Program-made: the position numbers and the translations under genes | Notes under the pieces: model-generated | What the model was told of the DNA's origin: nothing | What the model saw: only the letters and a program-made list of their open reading frames with translations | Database searches by the model: none | In this document: piece after piece, positions 1 through 5,892 of the stretch | How positions within the stretch are numbered: position 1 is the first letter of the stretch | Layout of the letters: each line of letters starts with the position of its first letter | Assembly: GCA_025449615.1 (NCBI GenBank) | Contig: JANWJA010000010.1 | Coordinates: 1 to 11,941 of the forward strand | Source: Methyloceanibacter sp. | GTDB taxonomy: Bacteria > Pseudomonadota > Alphaproteobacteria > Rhizobiales > Methyloligellaceae | Direction: 5' to 3' | DNA length: 11,941 nt

Positions 1-1869
1 ACTTGCGGCGCGCTCCGCAAAGAAGATGTCGGCAAGTCCGTGCGGCTTTCGGGCTGGGTGCATCGCGTCCGCGATCATGGCGGGCTGCTCTTCATCGATC
101 TTCGCGACCATTATGGGCTCACCCAGATCGTGGTCGATCCGGCGTCTCCTGCCTTCAAGCGCGCCGAGAAAGTGAAGCCGGAATGGGTGATCAGGGTCGA
201 TGGCGAGGTGGTGGCGCGTTCGGCCGAGACAATCAATCCGAATCTGCCGACCGGCGAGGTCGAGGTCCGGTTGAAAGAACTCGAGATTCTCTCCGAGGCG
301 AAGGAGCTGCCGCTGCCGGTGTTCGGTGAGCCGGATTACCCGGAAGAGACGCGGCTGAAATATCGCTTCCTCGATCTCAGGCGCGATTCACTGCACGCGA
401 ATATCATGAAGCGGCAGGCGATCATCTGGTCGCTTCGGCATCGCATGCGTGAAGACGGCTTCTTCGAATTTCAGACGCCGATCCTCACTGCGTCGTCGCC
501 GGAAGGCGCGCGCGATTATCTGGTTCCGTCTCGCGTGCATCCGGGTAAGTTCTACGCGCTGCCGCAGGCGCCGCAGCAATTCAAGCAACTGATCATGATA
601 GCGGGCTTCGATCGCTATTTCCAGATCGCACCCTGCTTCCGCGACGAGGATGCGCGCGCCGACCGCTCGCCGGGAGAATTTTATCAACTCGACATTGAGA
701 TGAGCTTTGTCACGCAGGACGACGTGTTCGACGCGGTCGAACCGATCTTGCGCGGGCTGTTCGAAGAGTTCGGCGGCGGCAAGAAGGTCACCAAGAAGTT
801 TCCGCGCATCCCTTATGCCGAGGCGATGCGGAAATACGGCACCGACAAGCCAGACCTGCGCAATCCGATCGAGATGCAGGACGTGACCGAGCATTTCCGG
901 GGAGGGGGCTTCAAGGTGTTTGCCTCGATGATCGAAATGGATGCCAATACCCGCATCTGGGCGATCCCGGCGAAGGCTGGAGGCAATCGTGCTTTCTGCG
1001 ACCGGATGAATTCCTGGGCGCAAGGCGAGGGGCAGCCGGGGCTCGGTTACATCTTCTGGAGATACCCGGCGCCCGTGGAGTTCGCGAAGGAGCATTTCCT
1101 TGGTTCAGATGACCCAAAGCTGAAGGAGTTCTTGAGGCAAGAAGCTGCCGAACAACTCCGAACGATGAAAGAAATAGGCCCGCCTGAGGGGGCTGGTCCG
1201 GTGGCGAAAAATCTGGGACCGGAGCGCACCGAGGCTATCCGCACACAGCTTGGCCTAAGCGAGGCGGACGCGGTGTTCTTCGTCGCCGGCCTGCCGAAAG
1301 AGATGGCGGCGATCGCTGGCCTCGCACGCACCAAAATCGGCACCGATCTCGGCCTTGTCGCGCAGGATCGCTTCGACTTCTGCTGGATCGTCGACTTTCC
1401 GATGTTTGAGTGGAACGACGAGGAAAAGAAGATCGACTTCTCGCACAACCCGTTCTCGATGCCCCAAGGGGGGTTCGAAGCACTGGAGACGAAGCAGCCA
1501 GAGGATATTCTCGCCTATCAATACGACATCGTCTGCAACGGCGTTGAGCTGTCCTCGGGCGCGATCCGGAACCACAAGCCGGAGATCATGGAGAAGGCCT
1601 TCGCCATCGCTGGCTATCCCAGGCAAGACCTCGAGGCGCGGTTCGGCGGCATGCTGCGCGCGTTGCAATATGGCGCGCCGCCCCATGGCGGCATCGCGCC
1701 AGGTATCGATCGCATTGTCATGCTGCTCTGTGGCGAGGACAATCTCCGCCAAGTGGTGATGTTCCCGATGAACCAGCAGGCGGAAGATCTGCTGATGGGG
1801 GCACCGTCCGAGGTCTCTCCCAAGCAATTGAAAGAGCTACATATTAAGCTCGATCCGCCGAAGAAATAG
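1..1869 (+). CDS. aspS: Aspartyl-tRNA synthetase, 5'-truncated by the window edge
   Basis: Class II aminoacyl-tRNA synthetase that charges tRNA-Asp with aspartate in the cytoplasm. The open frame runs from base 1 (T-C-G-A-L-R), so the true start lies just upstream; from the E. coli protein I infer only about 4-8 codons are missing. A GTG at 40 lies inside the conserved N-terminal OB fold and is not the start. The N-terminal anticodon-binding OB fold spans about codons 1-120. Class II motif 2 ([15 protein letters not shown]) is encoded at 637-681. The bacterial-type GAD insertion domain follows, roughly codons 300-420. Motif 3 (GGIAPGIDR) is at about 1687-1713, followed by the conserved [14 protein letters not shown] tail. 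The 622 codons present are close to the usual family length of about 590-610. The His of RDHGG (76-78) matches the residue linked to non-discriminating AspRS in Pseudomonas, so the enzyme may also charge tRNA-Asn. No obvious terminator follows the stop. Confidence 0.97.
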   Translation, partial: TCGALRKEDVGKSVRLSGWVHRVRDHGGLLFIDLRDHYGLTQIVVDPASPAFKRAEKVKPEWVIRVDGEVVARSAETINPNLPTGEVEVRLKELEILSEAKELPLPVFGEPDYPEETRLKYRFLDLRRDSLHANIMKRQAIIWSLRHRMREDGFFEFQTPILTASSPEGARDYLVPSRVHPGKFYALPQAPQQFKQLIMIAGFDRYFQIAPCFRDEDARADRSPGEFYQLDIEMSFVTQDDVFDAVEPILRGLFEEFGGGKKVTKKFPRIPYAEAMRKYGTDKPDLRNPIEMQDVTEHFRGGGFKVFASMIEMDANTRIWAIPAKAGGNRAFCDRMNSWAQGEGQPGLGYIFWRYPAPVEFAKEHFLGSDDPKLKEFLRQEAAEQLRTMKEIGPPEGAGPVAKNLGPERTEAIRTQLGLSEADAVFFVAGLPKEMAAIAGLARTKIGTDLGLVAQDRFDFCWIVDFPMFEWNDEEKKIDFSHNPFSMPQGGFEALETKQPEDILAYQYDIVCNGVELSSGAIRNHKPEIMEKAFAIAGYPRQDLEARFGGMLRALQYGAPPHGGIAPGIDRIVMLLCGEDNLRQVVMFPMNQQAEDLLMGAPSEVSPKQLKELHIKLDPPKK

Positions 1870-1950
1870 CGGCGCCTCGCGACACGGTTGCGGCCTTGGC
1901 TTAATCGTTTTCTCCTGTTTCCAAGCTCTGATTCATTTCATATCGTTAGG

Positions 1951-1964
1951 GCGCAAGCTTGCGC
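1951..1964. repeat. Perfect 14-bp palindrome upstream of the small exported protein gene
   Basis: GCGCAAGCTTGCGC equals its own reverse complement. It lies 35 bp before the ATG at 2000, in the 130-bp gap after aspS. As RNA it could fold only as a 5-bp stem with a 4-base loop and is not followed by a T-run, so a dyad operator is as likely as a terminator. Its function is unknown. Confidence 0.5.
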
Positions 1965-1988
1965 TCAGCGAATAAGGGTTGGGTTTGC

Positions 1989-1995
1989 GGGAGGG
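1989..1995 (+). promoter_or_regulatory. Ribosome binding site deciding the start at 2000
   Basis: A purine-rich GGGAGGG sits 4 bases before the ATG at 2000. An in-frame TTG at 1979 lies upstream of this site and would add seven residues in front of a good signal peptide, so the ATG is preferred. Confidence 0.7.
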
Positions 1996-1999
1996 AAAC

Positions 2000-2452
2000 A
2001 TGAGGTATCGCGTCACCTTTCTCGGGGTTGGTATTGTTCTCTTCGCCGCGCTCGCCGCGACCACAAGTCTCGCCGCATCTCCGGCCAAGCTCAGCACCGA
2101 GGCCTTCATCGCCGCCTGTTCGGAGGATGAAGTGGTCACCGGTCAATTGGGCACCCAGGAGACGACAGAGGTCACGCCGAAGCAATTTTGCGATTGCGTG
2201 GGTGGCAAATACCAAGAGGGCAAGCTCGGCCAAAAAGACGTCGACATGCTGACCAAGATGCATAAAGACGAGATCACCGACGAGGATGCCACGAATTATC
2301 CCAAGCTCGAGGATCTGCTCAGCACCAATGAGAAATTTGAAGATGCCTGTAAGAAAAGCCTCGGTTTGCCGGTGAACACGGACGGTGACGATCAGGGGCC
2401 CGGCGACGAGGAAATGCCCGCGGACGAGGCCCCGGAAGGCGAAACCGAGTAG
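2000..2452 (+). CDS. Small exported acidic four-cysteine protein of unknown function
   Basis: I do not recognise this 150-residue protein as a named family. Residues 1-26 look like a Sec signal peptide: a basic start (MRYR), a hydrophobic core, and a small-residue cleavage region (TTSLAAS). The mature part is hydrophilic and probably helical, with Lys/Asp/Glu-rich stretches. It has four cysteines (C40, C64, C66, C117), which could form two disulfides in the periplasm or bind a ligand; C64 and C66 form a CxC. The last 25 residues (126-150) are an acidic tail rich in Gly, Pro, Asp and Glu, with 11 of 25 acidic, likely disordered. No lipobox or other membrane segment is seen. It stands alone between aspS and tRNA-Leu on the same strand, preceded by a 14-bp palindrome. 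The good ribosome site, signal peptide and codon use support a real gene. Confidence 0.85.
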   Translation: MRYRVTFLGVGIVLFAALAATTSLAASPAKLSTEAFIAACSEDEVVTGQLGTQETTEVTPKQFCDCVGGKYQEGKLGQKDVDMLTKMHKDEITDEDATNYPKLEDLLSTNEKFEDACKKSLGLPVNTDGDDQGPGDEEMPADEAPEGETE

Positions 2453-2481
2453 AATCGAAACTGAAGGGACGCGTTCCACGC

Positions 2482-2510
2482 TTGGCGCAGGGCGGGGCTC
2501 CGCGTAAGTT
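2482..2510 (+). promoter_or_regulatory. Candidate sigma-70-type promoter of tRNA-Leu
   Basis: TTGGCG (2482-2487) and TAAGTT (2505-2510) are separated by 17 bases and would place transcription start about 8 bases before the tRNA 5' end. The -35 matches TTGACA at four of six positions; the -10 is weak. Position and spacing are the main support. Confidence 0.35.
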
Positions 2511-2524
2511 CGCGACTCCAGCTC

Positions 2525-2611
2525 GCGGACGTGGTGGAACTGGTAGACACACAGGACTTAAAATCCTGAGGCCGAAAGGCCGTCCGGGTTCGACTCCCGG
2601 CGTCCGCACCA
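2525..2611 (+). tRNA. tRNA-Leu (anticodon UAA), CCA encoded
   Basis: A class II tRNA of 87 bases including CCA. The acceptor arms are GCGGACG (2525-2531) and CGTCCGC (2601-2607), followed by discriminator A and CCA at 2609-2611. The anticodon stem CAGGA/TCCTG encloses the 7-base loop CTTAAAA, giving anticodon TAA at 2559-2561, which reads the rare codon UUA and, by wobble, UUG. A long variable arm (GGCCGAAAGGCC core) and the T-arm CCGGG-TTCGACT-CCCGG complete the cloverleaf. The gene is entire, with no sign of an integrated element: the 3' end is not duplicated nearby. Confidence 0.97.
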
Positions 2612-2618
2612 TTGCCAG

Positions 2619-2647
2619 TTGGCCACGAATCTGCGATTGGTTACAAC
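2619..2647 (+). promoter_or_regulatory. Weak candidate promoter of the autotransporter gene
   Basis: TTGGCC (2619-2624) and TACAAC (2642-2647) have a 17-base spacer, each matching consensus at four of six positions. They lie just after the tRNA and about 100 bases before the start codon. Chance occurrence is possible. Confidence 0.25.
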
Positions 2648-2656
2648 CGATTGAGC

Positions 2657-2677
2657 TGTGGATATCTTTCATCCACA
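2657..2677 (+). terminator. Hairpin between tRNA-Leu and the autotransporter gene
   Basis: TGTGGAT and ATCCACA form a perfect 7-bp stem around a 7-base loop (ATCTTTC). No T-run follows, so it is at best a weak terminator for the tRNA. It could instead be a leader hairpin of the downstream transcript or a protein site. Confidence 0.3.
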
Positions 2678-2751
2678 TCGGAAGCTTGCGGCAGCCCGCG
2701 CCGAGATTGCCTAGGCTCGCGCGTTACATTCCCGAACCGGCTGGGGGGCCA

Positions 2752-5700
2752 ATGACGGGGGCATTGAACGTCCTTGCAAGGAGGACTCTGCGTGCGTGCA
2801 TTGTCGCGTCTGCTGCCGTCCTTCCGCTGGGTGTCGTTACGTGGAGCGAATCCGCAACCGCCGCGCCATGTCTGAAGATCGGTCAGCACGGACCAATCGT
2901 CTCGCCGCTGATTGGTGTCACGATCACCTGCAACAACTCGAACACAAGAAGCGGCCCGATTGTCGTCGATCTCGACACGGCCATCCTTGGCGGTTCGATC
3001 ACGCTGAACAATAGCGGCAATCTGCACGGATTCACCAACGGCATACTCACAGATACCCTCCTCGGGTTCTCGCCAATTAGCATCACCAACAGCGGCAATG
3101 TCGCCTCGAACGGCACCGGGATCTCGGCAAATGCGCTGTTCTCCAACGTCACCATTGTCAATGAGGGGAATATCGCCGCCGCCGGCCTCGCCACCTTCGG
3201 AATTTTTTCGTTCGCGGGCCTCGGCAAGCTGTCTTTGACCAATAGCGGCGACATCGCGACGGCAGGTCTCGGCACGTCGGGAATTTTCGCGAACGCTGCC
3301 GTTGGCGACCTGTTCTTGCAGAACAGCGGCGATATCGCGACGGCGGGCGCGGGCGTGTTCGGTATTTCGGCGGCGGCCGGGCTCGGCGATATCACTCTCA
3401 AGAACAGCGGCAATATCGCCGTCGCGGGCGCGGGCGTGTTCGGCATTTCCGCCGCTGCGGGCAGTGGTGATGTCAATCTTCAGAACAGCGGCAATGTCGC
3501 CGCGACCGGCGCCGGCGTCTTCGGCATCTCGGCAGTTACCGCGACCAGCGATGTGACATTCGGCAACAAAGGCAGCGTCTCGGTGAGTGGCGACTCCGTC
3601 ACAGCCCTGTCCGCCTCGGCCGGCGACGATCTCAATCTCACCAATAGCGGCAAACTTTCGGCAAACGGTACTAACGCCACGGGGATCAGCGGCTCCGCGT
3701 CCGACAATGCCTCCGTCACGAATGGAGGCAACATCAGCGTAAAGGGCAAGAATGCTCTCGGCATCGCGGTTACTGGAACTGATGTGATCGACGTGGAGAA
3801 CACCGCTCACGTTTCAGTCAGCGGCAATCATGCCGTCGGCATGTCGGCAAGCTCGACGACTGGGCATGTGGCGCTCAGCAACGAAGGAACCGTCGAGGTC
3901 AAAGGCGCATCGGCGACCGGCCTCTTCGCGATGAACTCGAGTGGTGGGCGAGATGTCTCGGCCCTCAACAAGGGGCATGTCACGGCCGACGGCATTGGCA
4001 TCGAAGTGTTGGCGGGCCAAGACGCGGTGGTCTCAAATTTCGGTTCGGCTTTTGGCGGCACGGCGGGAATCTCCGTACAATCGGGAGAAACGATCAAAAT
4101 CACCAATACGGGCTCGGTCGCCGCCGGAAACAATCTTGCGATCACTGCCGCAGGCCCGCAGATCGACGTCACCAATTCCGGACTCGTCACCGGGTCCGTC
4201 CAGTTTGATGGGACGGCGCGGTTCGACAATCAAAAGGGCGGAGTCTTCGAAGCCTTCACCAGCGATTTCGGCACGGGCAGTTTCATCAATGAGGACGGCG
4301 CCTTGGTGCACACGGCTCGCACGCCGGGCTTGAATGAAGTGGTAACGTTCACCGGCCTTCACAGCTTCAGCAATGCGGGCACGATTTCGCTAGTCGACCA
4401 CGATCCGAATGACGTTTTCGAGCTTGTGCCCTTCGGCAGCGGTCAGAGCTACACCGGCAAGGGTAAAGGCGCGGTGGCCTTGGATGTCTTTCTAGGCGGC
4501 CCAGGCTCGCCCGCCGACAATGTTTTCATCAACGCCGATGTGAAGGGCAAAACCGCTCTAGTCGTGAACAACACCAATCCGGGCAATGGCGCGACGAACA
4601 AAGAAGGCATTCCCGTCGTCTTTGTTGAAGGCAATGTCGTTGGCAACCAGTTCTATCTCAAGGACGGTCCGATCGATGCCGGCCTCGTCGCTTACGACCT
4701 CTTCTTCACGAAAACTGGTAGCGGCTTCTTCGAACTGCGCACCATTCCCGACGGCCACACGGGCTCGTTCTTGCTGCCAGAGCTCACCACAGCCTCCCAG
4801 GATGTGTTCTTCGCGACCAGCGAAACCTGGTTCGATCGTTCGGCAGATCTTCGCGTCTTGTTGCATGGCGGCGGGCCCGGCGTGCAGATGAGCTCCTCTG
4901 CGCCGGCGGACGAAGCCGACGGGCTGTCGTTCAATCCGGCGATCTGGGCGCGTGGCGGCGGAGCCCTGCTCAATCAAGGCGACACTGCCGGCGCCACGGC
5001 CTATGGGCGGAGTTACAACTTCAATCTCAATCGCGATCTGGAGATCATGAACTTCGAATCCGGCATCGATCTCGGCAAGCGCGATTTTCTGACCGACGGT
5101 GACATCTTAGTGTTTGGCGTGCTCGGCGGCGCGATCCAGGCCAGTCTCGACTACGACAATATTCTGAGGCAGTTCTCCTATGAAGGCGGCGAGGTCGGCG
5201 TGTACGCGACATATCTCCATGGCGGATTGTTCGTCGATACGCTGGCGAAGGCGGATTTGCTCACGCTCGATCCGCGCGAGGTGCGCGGCTTCCCGGATAC
5301 CCTCGATGACACCAATGTCGGCGGCCGCGTCGATGCCGGCTATCGCTTCGGTGGTTTCAGTGGCGGTCCGTTCGTTGAGCCGCTGGCCACGATTGCCGTG
5401 GCCTGGGCGAATGTCGAGGGCTTTACCAAAGACGGCAACACTGTCGAGTTCGACGACGATCCAAATGTTCGGGGCCGGCTCGGCCTGCGCGTCGGCACCA
5501 GCATGGCAGCTTGGGATGGCGCCACGTTCGAGCCCTTCCTCATCGGCAGCGTATGGAGCACGCTTGGAGGCACGAACAGTGCCACGCTGACCTCGCTTGG
5601 CACGACCTTTCCAACTTTCTCCGATGAGTCCACCGATGTCTGGGGCGAGGTGTCGGGTGGCGTGAATTTCTTTGTGCCAAGCAAACAGACTTCAGTCTAC

Positions 5701-5775
5701 GCCAAGGTCGATGTCAGCTTCGGCGAGGATCTCGACGGCATCGGCGGCAAGGCCGGGATGCGCTACAATTGGTAG
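2752..5775 (+). CDS. Autotransporter (type V) with repeat-built beta-helix passenger
   Basis: A predicted outer-membrane autotransporter of 1007 residues. A signal peptide covers about residues 1-38 (RRTLR, then a hydrophobic core, then ATAA). The mature N-terminus carries the only obvious cysteine pair, C40 and C60, possibly a disulfide. Residues about 85-490 are 16 short repeats built on N-S-G-N-[IV]-x-[AV]-x-G, expected to form a beta-helix. A non-repetitive passenger part follows to about 690. A linker helix (ETWFDRSADLRVLL) leads into a C-terminal beta-barrel from about 731 (IWARGGGALL) to 1007. The barrel ends in an aromatic residue (RYNW), as outer-membrane proteins usually do. The frame stays open upstream to 2482 but that stretch crosses the tRNA gene, so a start there is excluded. 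ATG 2752 has only a weak G-rich ribosome site; a better one lies inside the gene at 2778. The passenger's ligand is unknown; adhesion or surface display is the usual role. No protease motif is seen. Confidence 0.88.
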   Translation: MTGALNVLARRTLRACIVASAAVLPLGVVTWSESATAAPCLKIGQHGPIVSPLIGVTITCNNSNTRSGPIVVDLDTAILGGSITLNNSGNLHGFTNGILTDTLLGFSPISITNSGNVASNGTGISANALFSNVTIVNEGNIAAAGLATFGIFSFAGLGKLSLTNSGDIATAGLGTSGIFANAAVGDLFLQNSGDIATAGAGVFGISAAAGLGDITLKNSGNIAVAGAGVFGISAAAGSGDVNLQNSGNVAATGAGVFGISAVTATSDVTFGNKGSVSVSGDSVTALSASAGDDLNLTNSGKLSANGTNATGISGSASDNASVTNGGNISVKGKNALGIAVTGTDVIDVENTAHVSVSGNHAVGMSASSTTGHVALSNEGTVEVKGASATGLFAMNSSGGRDVSALNKGHVTADGIGIEVLAGQDAVVSNFGSAFGGTAGISVQSGETIKITNTGSVAAGNNLAITAAGPQIDVTNSGLVTGSVQFDGTARFDNQKGGVFEAFTSDFGTGSFINEDGALVHTARTPGLNEVVTFTGLHSFSNAGTISLVDHDPNDVFELVPFGSGQSYTGKGKGAVALDVFLGGPGSPADNVFINADVKGKTALVVNNTNPGNGATNKEGIPVVFVEGNVVGNQFYLKDGPIDAGLVAYDLFFTKTGSGFFELRTIPDGHTGSFLLPELTTASQDVFFATSETWFDRSADLRVLLHGGGPGVQMSSSAPADEADGLSFNPAIWARGGGALLNQGDTAGATAYGRSYNFNLNRDLEIMNFESGIDLGKRDFLTDGDILVFGVLGGAIQASLDYDNILRQFSYEGGEVGVYATYLHGGLFVDTLAKADLLTLDPREVRGFPDTLDDTNVGGRVDAGYRFGGFSGGPFVEPLATIAVAWANVEGFTKDGNTVEFDDDPNVRGRLGLRVGTSMAAWDGATFEPFLIGSVWSTLGGTNSATLTSLGTTFPTFSDESTDVWGEVSGGVNFFVPSKQTSVYAKVDVSFGEDLDGIGGKAGMRYNW
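3004..4230 (+). repeat. Sixteen in-frame coding repeats of the autotransporter passenger
   Basis: The Asn codon of the NSG-type motif recurs at 3010, 3088, 3160, 3241, 3322, 3403, 3484, 3565, 3643, 3721, 3799, 3880, 3967, 4036, 4105 and 4174. Spacings are 78, 72, five of 81, three of 78, then 81, 87 and three of 69 bases. Units around 3322-3540 are nearly identical at DNA level (for example GCGGGCGCGGGCGTGTTCGG in two units), suggesting recent tandem duplication; outer units have diverged. The outer limits are approximate. Confidence 0.9.
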
Positions 5776-5835
5776 TTCCAGGGGCGGTAGCTTGCGCCTG
5801 CTGATGGATCGACAATTCTCACTAACCCTCGTAGG

Positions 5836-5849
5836 CTGACCTAAATCAG
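5836..5849. promoter_or_regulatory. Candidate FNR/FixK-type box upstream of the molybdoenzyme
   Basis: CTGACCTAAATCAG resembles the TTGAT-N4-ATCAA dyad of Crp/FNR-family regulators, with 7 of 10 half-site positions matching. It is centred about 50 bases before the ATG at 5893. A Class II activator position (-41.5) would put the RNA start at about 5884, inside the ribosome site, so the geometry is imperfect. Confidence 0.35.
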
Positions 5850-5880
5850 TGGCCGCCAAGAGCCGTGAACTGAGCTTGAG

Positions 5881-5885
5881 GGAGG
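5881..5885 (+). promoter_or_regulatory. Ribosome binding site deciding the start at 5893
   Basis: GGAGG lies 7 bases before ATG 5893 but only 1 base before the in-frame ATG 5887. The spacing favours 5893. Confidence 0.65.
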
Positions 5886-5892
5886 AATGAGC

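Noticed and set aside
388..1095. 235-codon minus-strand frame inside aspS
   Set aside because: It is opposite conserved synthetase sequence and shows no domain or ribosome site of its own.
2525..2611. tRNA-Leu as an attachment site for an integrated element
   Set aside because: No integrase gene and no second copy of the tRNA 3' end are visible in the window.
2657..2677. Two inverted DnaA-box-like words (ATATCCACA on the minus strand, TCATCCACA on the plus strand)
   Set aside because: Each differs from TTATCCACA by one base, but there is no cluster, AT-rich region or origin-type gene; a hairpin explains the pair as well.
2482..2751. In-frame upstream extension of the autotransporter frame by 90 codons
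   Set aside because: It crosses the whole tRNA-Leu gene and its candidate promoter, and the signal peptide begins after 2752, so the extension is accidental.
3160..3565. Regular 81-base spacing as a possible CRISPR array
   Set aside because: All of the repeat and intervening sequence is in one open frame with conserved protein motifs; there are no short identical repeats with unique spacers.
2641..3810. Long open frames on the minus strand opposite the autotransporter (389 and 197 codons)
   Set aside because: They mirror the repeated GC-rich coding frame, have no recognisable protein features, and their repeats are the complement of the passenger repeats.
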